Part shown: positions 44,878 through 54,094 of the stretch, piece after piece
How positions within the stretch are numbered: position 1 is the stretch's first letter
Layout: every line of letters starts with the position of its first letter
Source: Moraxellaceae bacterium
Lineage (GTDB): Bacteria > Pseudomonadota > Gammaproteobacteria > Pseudomonadales > Moraxellaceae
Reading direction: 5' to 3'
Assembly (NCBI GenBank): GCA_020697295.1
Contig: JAJFBF010000008.1
Span: 17,787-81,786, forward strand
DNA length: 64,000 nucleotides
The notes under the pieces: generated by a model
Database searches by the model: none
What the model was told of the DNA's origin: nothing
The model's input: only the letters and a program-made list of their open reading frames with translations
Translations under genes and position numbers: made by a program

Positions 44878-45231
44878 ATGAAACTGCCTGCCGCCATCCC
44901 GCCACTCCTTGTCGCTGCCCTGGTGCTCGCGCCTGGCATCCTGCCGGCGCCAACCCGTGCGGGGCCCGTGGAAGCCGTGAAACAGATCCGCGGCACCGGG
45001 GTGATCCACCGCATCGACCGGGCGCAGATGCGGCTCACGCTGACGCACGAACCCATCCGCGAGCTCGGCTGGCCGGCGGGCACCACCAGTGTCGCGGTGA
45101 GCCCGGACCTGCCCCTCGGCGCGTTCTGGCCGGGGCAGCAGGTCGTGATCACACTCGACGAAGACGGACGCATCATCTGGCTGGAGCCGGTGCTCGAAGC
45201 CGACGCCATTCCCCCCTTCCCCGAGCCCTAG
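44878..45231 (+). CDS. Exported CusF-like protein lacking the Met ligands
   Basis: A 117-residue protein with a signal peptide (to about residue 31) and one small OB-fold domain resembling CusF/PF11604. Present are GTGVIHRIDRAQMRLTLTHEPI and ELGWPAGTTS. In CusF the Cu(I) site is His36, Trp44, Met47 and Met49. Here the His and Trp equivalents remain, but the GWPAMTM-type methionines are Gly and Thr. Copper binding in the CusF manner is therefore doubtful. GGAGGT is 4 nt before the ATG. Confidence 0.8.
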   Translation: MKLPAAIPPLLVAALVLAPGILPAPTRAGPVEAVKQIRGTGVIHRIDRAQMRLTLTHEPIRELGWPAGTTSVAVSPDLPLGAFWPGQQVVITLDEDGRIIWLEPVLEADAIPPFPEP

Positions 45232-45316
45232 CGCCACGGCGCCGCAGCCATGCCCCGCACACCATTACCGCCGGGGCGGCCCGACATCCGGTCCCGCCCC
45301 GGCGGCAACGCGCCAA

Positions 45317-45844
45317 TCAGCGCGTGCTGCCGGACCCACTGCTACCGCTGCCGCCACTGCGGGAGGGGTTGGCACAGCTCACCTTCACCGACTTGATGTC
45401 TTCGAAGAAGCCCATCCGTGCGTCGAGATCCCGCACGCGCTGGTTGGCGCGGAAGGTGGTGGAATCCTCGGTGTAGTCGCTGCCCTGCCACACCATCAAG
45501 GTGGCGTTGGGGCCAACCTGGACGCTGTCGAAGTTGCGGTCCCACTCAAAGCCGGCAATGCGGCCGGACTCCAGCGAGGGAATGTCGACCGGTCCGGATA
45601 TCGTAAACATATTGCCCTTGAGGTCCGTGCTGTCATAAAGCCGCGCCCAGCAGCCGCTGGCCATGCCCTGGTCCATCGCGGTCAGCATCGGCACGATCAG
45701 CACGACCGGCGCCTTGCCGTCCTGGCCCTGGCCCTGATTCCGCATCTGGTCCTGGCTGCCGGCGTCACTGCCCTCGGCCAGTGCGGTGCCCACGAACGTC
45801 AGCGACAGGCAGCATGCCACTGCCGAAAGTTTCATGATCTTCAT
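45317..45844 (-). CDS. Exported protein, beta/gamma-crystallin-like
   Basis: A 175-residue protein. The signal peptide ends near residue 23 (TALAEG). After a Gln/Gly-rich linker, residues 65-160 look like a beta/gamma-crystallin fold: CWARLYDSTDLKGNMFTISG, FEWDRNFDSVQVGPNATLMV and FRANQRVRDLDARMGFFEDI, with a Cys at each end that could form a disulfide. The tail is Ser/Gly-rich. Calcium-binding and cell-envelope roles are known for bacterial relatives; the assignment is by pattern only. Confidence 0.7.
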   Translation of the reverse strand: MKIMKLSAVACCLSLTFVGTALAEGSDAGSQDQMRNQGQGQDGKAPVVLIVPMLTAMDQGMASGCWARLYDSTDLKGNMFTISGPVDIPSLESGRIAGFEWDRNFDSVQVGPNATLMVWQGSDYTEDSTTFRANQRVRDLDARMGFFEDIKSVKVSCANPSRSGGSGSSGSGSTR

Positions 45845-46233
45845 GATCTTGTCTCCATGGATGAGTCTGGAATGACCGCCACGCCAGCAATATGACGATG
45901 ACTACAGCCAGTATGGAAAGAATTGCGGGATATTCGCGCGCGCCGCGTGGAAGGAATGTTTGGCGCCGGTGTAGCGCGTGACTTTATGTGCTGAATAAGT
46001 CGCTGGCCTTCCTGCCTCGTTAATGGGCGCCACGAGCACGGTCGACACAGGGCAACTTTCCATCGCGGACCCGTTACGTTCCGCCTGCTGTAGATACCGG
46101 GCATCTTCCGCACCGGTCATGCCGCGCAGTCGACTACGCTTGGAGAGTAGCCGCAGCGGAAATCGCCCTCCCGCAGGCACCGGTTGACGCCCCGGAGGCC
46201 CGCGACGCGGGCACAGGAATCGTGGAGGATGTG
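45845..46233. other. Intergenic, 389 bp
   Basis: Upstream regions of two divergent genes. Composition around 45845-46080 is less GC-rich than the neighbouring genes. No feature could be defined. A longish minus-strand frame (45902-46582) crosses it but has no protein-like sequence or ribosome site. Confidence 0.5.
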
Positions 46234-46449
46234 ATGCCGGACAAACGCAAGCACGGGGCCGCGCCCCCGCCGCACGACAGCAGAAACGTGCCACCGCGCG
46301 AACTAGACCCCGCACGCAGCAAGTCCGTCGAATCCGTGGAGCAGGAGGTCGACGACATCGTCGATGCGCTCGCGGCTCGCGAGCGCGAGCGCGCCCGACG
46401 GCGCGGCGATCTTCCCCCGGCCGGCGACAGCGACCACCGCAAGCCGTGA
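46234..46449 (+). CDS. Small charged hypothetical protein, 71 residues
   Basis: A short soluble frame with a good ribosome site (GGAGG, 5 nt before the ATG). The N-terminal half is Pro/Arg-rich and the C-terminal half a charged helix (SVEQEVDDIVDALAARERER). No cysteine, no membrane segment, no family recognised. An in-frame GTG 12 nt upstream is less likely as start because it overlaps the ribosome site. Confidence 0.55.
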   Translation: MPDKRKHGAAPPPHDSRNVPPRELDPARSKSVESVEQEVDDIVDALAARERERARRRGDLPPAGDSDHRKP

Positions 46450-46646
46450 CCTCCACGCCTGCGCATACTCCTCTGCCGGCACATCGCGGCCATGCGGCGC
46501 TGTTAACGGCCGGCTGAGCGTCTCCTTGCGGGTCGTCCTTGCACCTGACGTCAACAAAGTTCCTGAACGGCGCTGCCTCCACCTGTAGCGCCAGCCGCTA
46601 TACCTCAACAGGCGCTGCCATTCGCCATCACCTCCGGAGGATGTTC

Positions 46647-47096
46647 ATGCCCCCCTATCTGCGCTTTGGCCTCATGATTGCCACGTCGACCGTCGTCATG
46701 TATGGCCTCATGTACCTCAACACCTACCGCCTGGCCGACGTCTACTTCAGCGAGACGCGTGCCTACATGGCACTCATCATGGGTGCGGCGATGGCCATCG
46801 TCATGCTGCTGTTCATGCGCGGCATGTACACGAACCGGCGCGCCAACCTCGGCATCCTCGCCGGTGCCGCCGGCGTGCTCCTGCTGGCCCTCTGGCTGGT
46901 GCGCAGCCAGGCCACCGTGGATGACGTGTCCTGGATGAAGGCCATGATCCCGCACCACTCCATCGCCCTCTTGACCAGCAGCCGCGCGCAAATCGACGAT
47001 CCCCGCATGCGCCGCCTGGCCGATGCCATCATCGAGAGCCAGCAACGGGAAATCATCGAGATGCAGCAGCTGCTCGCCGAACTCGAAGGCCGCTAG
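46647..47096 (+). CDS. DUF305 membrane protein
   Basis: A 149-residue protein. Three N-terminal helices (about residues 5-25, 37-55, 62-82) are followed by a DUF305 segment: MKAMIPHHSIALLTSSRAQI and ADAIIESQQREIIEMQQLL. The HH and Met/Glu residues of DUF305 resemble a metal-binding ferritin-like helix pair, and DUF305 proteins often accompany copper genes. Start at 46647 gives 6-nt spacing from GGAGG; the ATG at 46641 abuts it. Confidence 0.87.
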   Translation: MPPYLRFGLMIATSTVVMYGLMYLNTYRLADVYFSETRAYMALIMGAAMAIVMLLFMRGMYTNRRANLGILAGAAGVLLLALWLVRSQATVDDVSWMKAMIPHHSIALLTSSRAQIDDPRMRRLADAIIESQQREIIEMQQLLAELEGR

Positions 47097-47159
47097 CGCG
47101 AGTCGAGGCGCGACCTGCAACCGCCGCCCCTTCGGCCGGACACAATCCGGCTCCGGCGC

Positions 47160-48476
47160 TCACGCGCCGCACGTCACCGGGTCCTGACAGGCCTCCAGCC
47201 GGGCCAGCACACTGCGCACCCGGGTTGCCACCTGCTGACGCTCGATCGCCAGCGGCAATCGCTCCGCACAATCCCCGACCAGCCGCGCCTGGCACAACAG
47301 CACATCACCATCCTGTGCACGCCGCAGGCTGCCCGCCAGGGCGGCCAGAGTATCCAGCAATCCCAGCAGCACCCCGGCATTGCTCGCGTTGCCGATCCGG
47401 ATCTGCGTGAAGCCCATATCCGCCAGTTCCGCAAAACCCAGGACGGGCATGACGAGACGAGGTTTGCCCTCGGCATCGGCATAAACCGAGCTGGCGGGAG
47501 GCCCCTGCAGCACCTGCCGCAACGCGCTCCCGAGCCAGTCGAGGCAGGTCAGGGTGGTAAACGGCTCGGCGCCGGCGCGCACGGCAATCTCGACGAGCTG
47601 CTGCAGGGCATGGCGCGGGTCCTGGTCGGGCAGATGCTGCGGACCAACCACCAGGCAGCGGCGCAACGCCGTCATCAGTGCCGGTGGGCAGGCCTCCGCC
47701 CGCACATGCAGCATGGGCTCTCCGACATTGACGAAATCGCCAGCACGTTTCTCCAGCCGGACCAGGGCGTCATGGCGGGACGCGAGCGCCAGGATCTCAC
47801 CGATGTGCACACGCTGCAGGTAGCCGCTGCGTGCCGCGGCGACCGCCGGATCCAGCGGTGCCGGCATCACCACCTCCTCGCCCGGCACGCACGCCGGCGG
47901 GGCGATGCCGGGAAACGCACCCGGCAGTTGCCGCAGCAGGTCGCGGCCGATGCCGGCGATCAGCGGCTCGGCCTGGATCATCTGCGAGACGTGGTGAATG
48001 AAGTAGATCAGCACGCCCAGCGAGGCCAGGGCCAGTGTGATGCCGATGTTGATCGAGATAAAGGGAACGAAGGCCATTTCCTCCACGCTTCGGATGGTGC
48101 GCAGGGTGAGCAGGCAGTATGCGAAGGTGGCAAGGAACACCCCCAGCGTGGCCTGCACGCCGCGGTCGGCCACGAAATTGCGCAGGACGCGCGAGCCGTA
48201 GTGCGACGAGGCCTGTGCCATCGTGGCGATCATGATGGAAAACACCACCGCCACCACCGTCATCTGCGTGCGCGCCACCGTCGACATCACGCTGCGCGCA
48301 CCATCCGCACCCCCGGACCAGATCCAGCCCAGGTGCCGAGCCCGTGCCGGCTGCAACGCGCTGTCCAGCGCCACGCTCCCCAGCGCTCCCGTAATGGCGA
48401 CGAGTACCATCACCGTGGGAATGAACCAGAATGACGCCAGCACATGCGTCGCCCACCGTCGTAGCATGAACAGCAT
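47160..48476 (-). CDS. DUF2254 membrane protein
   Basis: A 438-residue protein. About four helices in the first 160 residues include the family-typical WFIPTVMVLVAITGALGS and TVARTQMTVVAVVFSIMIAT. A large soluble domain follows, with GYLQRVHIGEILALASRHD and DVGEP-like FVNVGEPMLHV. DUF2254 is found in many bacteria with no assigned role. It is divergent from the ion channel gene. Confidence 0.88.
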   Translation of the reverse strand: MLFMLRRWATHVLASFWFIPTVMVLVAITGALGSVALDSALQPARARHLGWIWSGGADGARSVMSTVARTQMTVVAVVFSIMIATMAQASSHYGSRVLRNFVADRGVQATLGVFLATFAYCLLTLRTIRSVEEMAFVPFISINIGITLALASLGVLIYFIHHVSQMIQAEPLIAGIGRDLLRQLPGAFPGIAPPACVPGEEVVMPAPLDPAVAAARSGYLQRVHIGEILALASRHDALVRLEKRAGDFVNVGEPMLHVRAEACPPALMTALRRCLVVGPQHLPDQDPRHALQQLVEIAVRAGAEPFTTLTCLDWLGSALRQVLQGPPASSVYADAEGKPRLVMPVLGFAELADMGFTQIRIGNASNAGVLLGLLDTLAALAGSLRRAQDGDVLLCQARLVGDCAERLPLAIERQQVATRVRSVLARLEACQDPVTCGA

Positions 48477-48825
48477 CTCACCCTCCCTCTCTCACGGCCC
48501 GCCTGTTTCCGTGCGCGAACACGCGCGAGCACCTGCAAGCGGCATCCCGATGGCGCAAAAAAATCCTGTCACACTCCATCACCGCGGCCGGCCGCCCACG
48601 CCCGGGACCGTCGCCACCAGCAGTATAGCCAGTGGCCCTGCAGGGCCCGCCGTCGTGCCCGAGAGGCGGCCCCCTCCATGAGAGTCGCCCCCTCCATAAA
48701 GATTATCGACACCAGCTTGCGCGCGGCCCCGACAATGACGGCGCCGCGCTTCAGGCCATCGTGGCCGGCAAACCCGCGCGCCTGCACTACAGTGAGGGGA
48801 AATTGCGATACCTCAGGAGCGCGCC
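48477..48825. other. Intergenic, 349 bp
   Basis: Divergent upstream region of the DUF2254 and ion-channel genes. A short direct repeat GCCCCCTCCAT occurs twice near 48670-48700. Nothing else supported. Confidence 0.5.
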
Positions 48826-49626
48826 ATGGCCGAGCAGGAATCCCGGGAGGAACTGTGCGACGCGCGCTCGGCGGTGCTCGCCGAGCTGCAGGCCTGGCTG
48901 GAAATCCCGATGCTGGTGCTGGCCTTTGTGTGGCTGGCGCTGTTCGTGGCGGAGGTGCTGTGGGGGCTCACGCCCTTTCTTGAGGCCGTAGGCACGGTAG
49001 TATGGGCGCTGTTCCTGCTCGATTTCGTAGTCAGCTTCCTGCTCGCGCCCTACAAACTGAAATACCTGCGCCAGAACTGGCTCTCCGCGCTCGCGCTCGT
49101 CGCCCCGGCGCTGCGTATCTTCCGCCTGGCGCGCTTCGTGCGCGGGGCGCGGCTGGCGCGCGCCAGCCGCGGTCTGCGCCTGCTGCGCGTGTTCAGCTCC
49201 CTCAACCGCGGCATGAAGGCGCTGGGCGCCAGCATGCAGCGGCGCGGCTTCGGCTATGTCGCGCTGCTGACGCTTATCGTGACACTGGTGGGTGCCGCCG
49301 GCATGTACGCCTTCGAGAACACCGGGCCTACCGGCCCGCGCCTGGCGAACTATGGCGAGGCGCTGTGGTGGACAGCGATGATCATGACCACGCTCGGCTC
49401 CGACTATTGGCCGCATACCGGAGCCGGGCGCGTGCTCTGCGTTTTTCTGTCGTTCTACAGCCTGGCGGTGCTGGGCTACATTACGGCGGCGCTGTCCACC
49501 TTCTTCATCGGCCGCGATGCCGAGGACGACCGGGCCGGTATCGACGGTGCCCGCCGGCTTGAAGAGCTGCACCGGGAGATCTCGGTCCTGCGCCACGAAC
49601 TGCACCGGCGCAGCGGCAAGGAATGA
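48826..49626 (+). CDS. Voltage-gated-type ion channel
   Basis: A 266-residue six-helix channel subunit. The S4-like helix carries regularly spaced arginines (LRIFRLARFVRGARLARASR). The pore region between S5 and S6 reads ALWWTAMIMTTLGSDYWP, followed by the S6 helix ending in AALSTFFIGRD and a C-terminal coiled coil (LEELHREISVLRHEL). The filter TTLGSDY departs from the potassium TVGYG, so ion selectivity is uncertain. Length and layout fit the bacterial Kv-like family. Confidence 0.88.
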   Translation: MAEQESREELCDARSAVLAELQAWLEIPMLVLAFVWLALFVAEVLWGLTPFLEAVGTVVWALFLLDFVVSFLLAPYKLKYLRQNWLSALALVAPALRIFRLARFVRGARLARASRGLRLLRVFSSLNRGMKALGASMQRRGFGYVALLTLIVTLVGAAGMYAFENTGPTGPRLANYGEALWWTAMIMTTLGSDYWPHTGAGRVLCVFLSFYSLAVLGYITAALSTFFIGRDAEDDRAGIDGARRLEELHREISVLRHELHRRSGKE

Positions 49627-49790
49627 CCCCCGGGGCGCGCCCCCCCTGCGACACACTCCATCACAGGGGCCCTTCTCCGGCGTGAACCCGCCCTCCCGCA
49701 CCAGCAGACCTTGCCGACCGCGAAAAGACAGGAGCCAAACGCCGCAAAAAGAGGTATCCATTAGGCATCACCTGCCCCGGACCGCGCCCC

Positions 49791-50486
49791 ATGTGCAACC
49801 AGTACACCCCCGCCTCCGCCTCCGCCCTCGCCCGCCAGTTCGGCGTCAGCGTGGGGCGCGAGTATCGGCAGTCCATGGTCTTCCCCCGCAGCCAGGGCTG
49901 GTTCGTCCGGCGCGACCGCGAGGCCACGGGCTATGCACGCGAGCTGGTGCAGGGGCAATGGGGCCTGATCCCCTGGTTCGCCAAGACGCCAAAGCTCAGC
50001 TATGCCACCAACAATGCGCGCTCCGAGGAACTCGAGGAAAAAGCGAGCTACAAGCAGCCCTGGGCACGCAGCCAGCGCTGCCTGATTCCCGTCGAGCAGT
50101 TCTGGGAGCCGTGCTGGGAGACGGGCAAGAACGAGTGGTGGCGCTTCCGGCGTCTGGATGGCGAAGCCTTCGGCCTGGCCGGCCTGTGGAATACATGGAC
50201 GGACAAGGAATCCGGCGAGCAGTACGAGAGCTACACGATGCTGACCATCAATGCCGACGCGCATCCGCTCTTCCGGCGCATGCACAAGCCCGACCCCAAG
50301 CTGCCCAAGGATGGGCAGGACAAGCGCATGGTGGTCGTGCTGGAGCAGGAGGCGTGGGATTCGTGGCTGGAGGCGAAGCCGCAACAGGCACGGGCGTTGA
50401 TGCGGCCGGCGCCGCTGTCGGTATTCGTGGCGGAACCGGATGCGGAGCTGGGAACGCGGGGCAAGGCGCCTTCAACGCAAAAATAG
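49791..50486 (+). CDS. SRAP domain protein (YedK/HMCES family)
   Basis: A 231-residue protein that in this family crosslinks to abasic sites in single-stranded DNA. The catalytic Cys2 is present (MCNQY, where most members have MCGR), with the Asn of NNARSE, Glu of PVEQFWEP and the His in LFRRMHKP. The C-terminus after about residue 215 (GKAPSTQK) runs out of the family pattern. It is read out of frame across the relic of another gene. Context: a phosphoesterase gene is convergent. Confidence 0.9.
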   Translation: MCNQYTPASASALARQFGVSVGREYRQSMVFPRSQGWFVRRDREATGYARELVQGQWGLIPWFAKTPKLSYATNNARSEELEEKASYKQPWARSQRCLIPVEQFWEPCWETGKNEWWRFRRLDGEAFGLAGLWNTWTDKESGEQYESYTMLTINADAHPLFRRMHKPDPKLPKDGQDKRMVVVLEQEAWDSWLEAKPQQARALMRPAPLSVFVAEPDAELGTRGKAPSTQK

Positions 50487-50521
50487 GCAACTACGCGGCC
50501 ACGGCCACGGCCACGAAATAA
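50465..50521 (+). pseudogene. 3' relic of a paralogue of the 39731-40735 gene
   Basis: In one frame this stretch reads GAFNAKIGNYAATATATK then stop. The intact exported-protein gene ends GAFNAQVGAYAATAKK then stop, at 40685-40735. The similarity extends past the SRAP stop codon (50486) in a different frame, so it is best explained as the leftover 3' end of a lost copy, joined to SRAP by deletion. GCCACG triplet-pair repeats near the end account for the two extra codons. Confidence 0.6.
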
Positions 50522-50634
50522 GATGCCCGACGACTATCCAGCAGCGGCCTCCGGACCACCTCTAAATTTTTTCAGGGGAACCGCGCGGGTGCTCTGAAAA
50601 AACTGCGCACATTCCCGGCCGCGCGCATGCCCCC

Positions 50635-51432
50635 TCACTGCCGCAACGCCAGCCGCGTACTCGCCACCTGCCGGAACTCCCCGTCCAGGAAATCCCAGCG
50701 CTCCACCGTGCAATGACGGTCATGCCGCGCTGCCTGGTAGCGGATCACGTTTACCGAGTTGGGCAGGCCGCTGCGACGGCGCCGGGACACCGCCGTGCCG
50801 GCCTGCACCGCCCACAGACGACTGTCACCGCCCTCAATGCGGAGCTCCACCACATAGGGCAAGTGGATGTGTCCGCCCAGCACGAGATCGGCGCCGGCCG
50901 CGTGCCAGGCCCGCACGGCGGCTTCATGGCCGTGCAGCAGGTTGTGCTCGTCGGACTGCACCAGCACGCCGACCGGCTGGTGCACCACCACGACCCGGAG
51001 CTGCTCCGGACTGGCGCTGGCCAGGCGCGCCGCCGTGTCCTCTATCTGCGCTGCCGACACTTCGCCATCGCGGTGTCGCCAGGGCCGCGTGGTATTGAGC
51101 ATCACCACCATCGCATCAGGCGCGCAGTACTCAGTCTCCAGCGCCGGGCCGAAGGCGCGACAAAACTCTCCGTAGGGCTGCGTGGCGCGCGCCAGCAGGT
51201 TGAACAGCGGAATGTCGTGGTTGCCGGGAATAGCCCGCTGCACGCGGCAGCGCAAACGGTCGGCGAAGTGTCGCGCCGCTGCAAACTCGGCCGCCGTGGC
51301 GCGTTGCGTGATGTCGCCGGACCAGAGCACGGCATCAAAGGCTTCCCGGTTCTCCAGGCGCAGCAGCGCCTCCACCACCTCGGGCAGCTCAGTGCCGAAA
51401 TGGGTGTCGGAAATGTGCAGCAGCAGGCTCAT
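50635..51432 (-). CDS. Calcineurin-like metallophosphoesterase
   Basis: A 265-residue enzyme with the complete dinuclear metal signature: ISDTHFGT, WSGDITQR, IPGNHDIP, VVHQPVG and GGHIHLPY. It resembles CpdA/3',5'-cyclic nucleotide phosphodiesterase-like members, but substrate is undefined. Its ATG overlaps the stop of the preceding lipid-kinase gene (ATGA), so both are co-translated, hinting at a linked role in lipid or nucleotide turnover. Confidence 0.9.
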   Translation of the reverse strand: MSLLLHISDTHFGTELPEVVEALLRLENREAFDAVLWSGDITQRATAAEFAAARHFADRLRCRVQRAIPGNHDIPLFNLLARATQPYGEFCRAFGPALETEYCAPDAMVVMLNTTRPWRHRDGEVSAAQIEDTAARLASASPEQLRVVVVHQPVGVLVQSDEHNLLHGHEAAVRAWHAAGADLVLGGHIHLPYVVELRIEGGDSRLWAVQAGTAVSRRRRSGLPNSVNVIRYQAARHDRHCTVERWDFLDGEFRQVASTRLALRQ

Positions 51433-52397
51433 GCGCGACTCCCTCCCGGCACGCTCGCCGCGGGCACCAGCAGCTGCAGCGGCTGCGTCGCGCGCCGGAA
51501 CACCAGCGGCGTGGCCAGCCACACGGTTTCGCCATCGACGCCGACCTTGATCCGGCGCCGACGCTGTCTCCGGCGTGGTGAAAGCAACAATTGGCGGAAG
51601 GCAAAGCACTCCACCGCCTCCGCCTGCCAGAGCCGGCCGTTCGCCCCGCGCAAAAAGGTCAGCAGCCGCTGCAGCACACCGGTCGGCTTGATGATCACGG
51701 CGACGAGTTCCCCCCCGGCCAGCGCCTCCACGCCCGGAATGCCGGTCTGCTGCAGTTGCAGCATGTTGTTGCCGATAAACACGGTGGAGGCCCGCACCAG
51801 GCGCGGCCGCGCCCCGGCATCCAGCTCCAGCAGCCAGGGTCGGTGCGCCCGGAGCAGCGTGGCCAGGCCCGCCAGCAGCGCCACCAGGCGCGAACGGCCC
51901 AGGCGTCGCTTGAGCGCCTCGCGATCCTCCAGCGATTGCACATACAGGCCGACGCTGGCGTTCACGGTAAAGAATCGTTCGTTGACCTGGCCCACCTGCA
52001 CCGGCACCGCAATGGCGTCGAGCAGGGCCCGCGTCGCCGCCTCCACGTCCAGGGGAATGCCGTGCGTGCGCGCGAAATAGTTGAAGGTGCCGACCGGGAT
52101 GACGCCCAGCGGAACCCCTGCCGGCAGCGCCTGCTGCACCGCCCCGCTGATGGTGCCGTCACCGCCGGCCACGACCAGGGCGCCCTGATGACGGCGGACG
52201 CGGACAATGGCCTCCTGCGCGGCAATGGCGATGCCGTCGCGGCCAATGGGGAACAACTCATAGGGATGGCCGGCCTCCCCCAGGACACGCTCCAGGATAT
52301 CGAGGCAGCCTTGCGACTCCGCCGCACCGGAGTCCGGGTTGTGGAGGATGACGAAAGTCAGGGGGGCGCCGACCGGGCGGGACGGGATCGTGGCCAC
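51429..52397 (-). CDS. Diacylglycerol/sphingosine kinase family protein
   Basis: A 322-residue lipid kinase of the DAGK_cat family. The nucleotide-binding GGDGT is in VVAGGDGTISGAV, and the family motif PVGTFNYFAR follows about 20 residues later. A C-terminal beta domain ends VGVDGETVWL and includes a basic patch (SPRRRQRRRRIKVG). YegS/DgkB-like lipid phosphorylation is expected. Translationally coupled to the phosphoesterase gene. Confidence 0.91.
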   Translation of the reverse strand: MATIPSRPVGAPLTFVILHNPDSGAAESQGCLDILERVLGEAGHPYELFPIGRDGIAIAAQEAIVRVRRHQGALVVAGGDGTISGAVQQALPAGVPLGVIPVGTFNYFARTHGIPLDVEAATRALLDAIAVPVQVGQVNERFFTVNASVGLYVQSLEDREALKRRLGRSRLVALLAGLATLLRAHRPWLLELDAGARPRLVRASTVFIGNNMLQLQQTGIPGVEALAGGELVAVIIKPTGVLQRLLTFLRGANGRLWQAEAVECFAFRQLLLSPRRRQRRRRIKVGVDGETVWLATPLVFRRATQPLQLLVPAASVPGGSRA

Positions 52398-52533
52398 GCG
52401 GGGCTCCTGGGGCAGGGCATCGGATGGATTCGTCCCCGGAGTCTAGCCGAAGGGCAGGAGCTCGCGGGCCTCCTCCGGCGACCTGTCACACCGCTGCGCA
52501 CCGAAGGCGCCGGCGGTGGTCAGGTCAGCCCCC

Positions 52534-53724
52534 TCAGGCCGTCGCTTCCGGATCCGCCAGGCACACCCGGTTGCGACCCGACTCCTTGGCCACGTAGAGC
52601 GCGCGATCCGCCGCCTTGAGCAGATCGTTGAGGCAGGTGATGTCCCGGGCGGGACAGGAGGCCACGCCAAAACTGGCCGTCATCCGGATGCGATGGCCGT
52701 CGCTTTCCACCGGCGTATTGGCCAGCATGCCGCGGATACGGTCGGCCACATGCAGGGCGTCCTCCGCGCTGGTGTTGGGCAGCAGCAGCGCAAACTCCTC
52801 GCCCCCGTAGCGCCCCACTTCGTCGTACTGCCTCCGGTTCTGCAGGAGGATGGCCGAGGCCGCAACCAGGACCTGGTCACCGGCGTGATGACCATAGGTG
52901 TCGTTGATTTTCTTGAAGTGGTCGAGATCGAGCATGATGCAGGCCACCGGGCTGTCGCCCAGGCGCTTGGAGCGCGACAGCTCGCTCTCGCCGCGCTCGA
53001 GGAAGGAGCGCCGGTTGCACAGCCGGGTCAGGCCGTCGAGGTTGGACATTTCCCGATAGAGGTTCTCGCGCTCCACCCAGCGCGTAATCGCGGAAATGAC
53101 CAGGCGGGTGATGACAATGATAACGGTCGCCAACACGATGCGGATGGCGATCATCCCCATGACCACGCTGCCGTCGGGGCCGACCAGGGGCCTGGCCAGC
53201 AAGGGCGCGTTCGGCAGGGCCCGGGTCACGTCACTGAGGGCAAAGATGACCAGCAACACGACGCCGCCATAGAAAGCGACCAGCAGGCGGCGGACGCTAC
53301 CCAGCGCCGAGGCGATGAAGATGCCGAGGAAGACCAGCAACAGGCCTTCCGCAAAATGGGTGCCGGTAAGGAAGCCGGTGCCATACACCGTGACCATGAA
53401 GGAGCCGATGACGAAAATCTCGAAGGCCGGCCAGTCGCTCACCCGTTCCCGGCGCCGCATCGCCGCCACCAGGAAGCCCGTGAGGAGGACCAGGTGCAGG
53501 CCGTACACCGCCATCAGCGGCCGCGCCACCTCCAGGTGCAGGTACTCCGGCGAGCGCAGCATGGCGAGCCCGATCACCACCCCCATCAGGCCGGGGGCCA
53601 GCATCACCAGCAGGCCCAGCAGGATCATCCGGTCGAGCGGGCGCCAGTCCAGCGGATTGGTCCACCAGGCAATGGGGTCCACGGCGTTGTGGCCGGACGC
53701 TTGGGCGCCCTTCGGGTCGGACAT
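52534..53724 (-). CDS. Membrane-bound diguanylate cyclase (GGDEF), third copy
   Basis: A 396-residue protein. Six membrane helices (about residues 30-225, of MASE-like layout and unrelated to the sensor of the other two cyclases) precede a GGDEF domain. GGEEF and the I-site RQYD five residues before it are intact, with DLDHFKKINDTYGHHAGD upstream. The chosen ATG (MSDPKG) has AAGGAG 10 nt before it; longer frames have none. It is divergent from the five-PAS hybrid kinase, suggesting a shared regulatory region. Confidence 0.92.
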   Translation of the reverse strand: MSDPKGAQASGHNAVDPIAWWTNPLDWRPLDRMILLGLLVMLAPGLMGVVIGLAMLRSPEYLHLEVARPLMAVYGLHLVLLTGFLVAAMRRRERVSDWPAFEIFVIGSFMVTVYGTGFLTGTHFAEGLLLVFLGIFIASALGSVRRLLVAFYGGVVLLVIFALSDVTRALPNAPLLARPLVGPDGSVVMGMIAIRIVLATVIIVITRLVISAITRWVERENLYREMSNLDGLTRLCNRRSFLERGESELSRSKRLGDSPVACIMLDLDHFKKINDTYGHHAGDQVLVAASAILLQNRRQYDEVGRYGGEEFALLLPNTSAEDALHVADRIRGMLANTPVESDGHRIRMTASFGVASCPARDITCLNDLLKAADRALYVAKESGRNRVCLADPEATA

Positions 53725-54094
53725 GGGGCAAAGGCTCCTTGAAAGCCGATAAATACCCCCGGAAGTGTCCGGCAGCGCAAACGCCCCGTCAGCCTTAATG
53801 AGACAGGAATGCCATTCGCGCTGACGAGATTGCGCCGTCGCCCCGGGCGACCGTGTCCGGACCGGCAGACTGGGCCGATGGTGCCTCCGGATGGCGGGCC
53901 TGGCCAACACCAGGGGCCGGTTGCACTGGCGCGACGGCGCCCTGGCGTCGGGCGAGCAGCTTACGCAACCGGCGCCGGCTGAAGCCCGGGCTCATGCAGG
54001 CCGCCCGGGACATGCGGCGCTCCCCAACTATCCTTCAAGTCTAGCGGCCCTGACCCCGGGCAGCGCCCCCTGTAACGAAAGGACGGAGTGTGCA
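53725..54094. other. Intergenic, 370 bp
   Basis: Divergent promoter region of the third cyclase and the PAS hybrid kinase. No operator or repeat could be identified, and no small gene is supported. Confidence 0.5.

Noticed and set aside
45902..46582. 226-codon minus-strand frame over an intergenic region and the small charged gene
   Set aside because: Arg/Pro/Cys-rich composition, no ribosome site, no recognisable segment.
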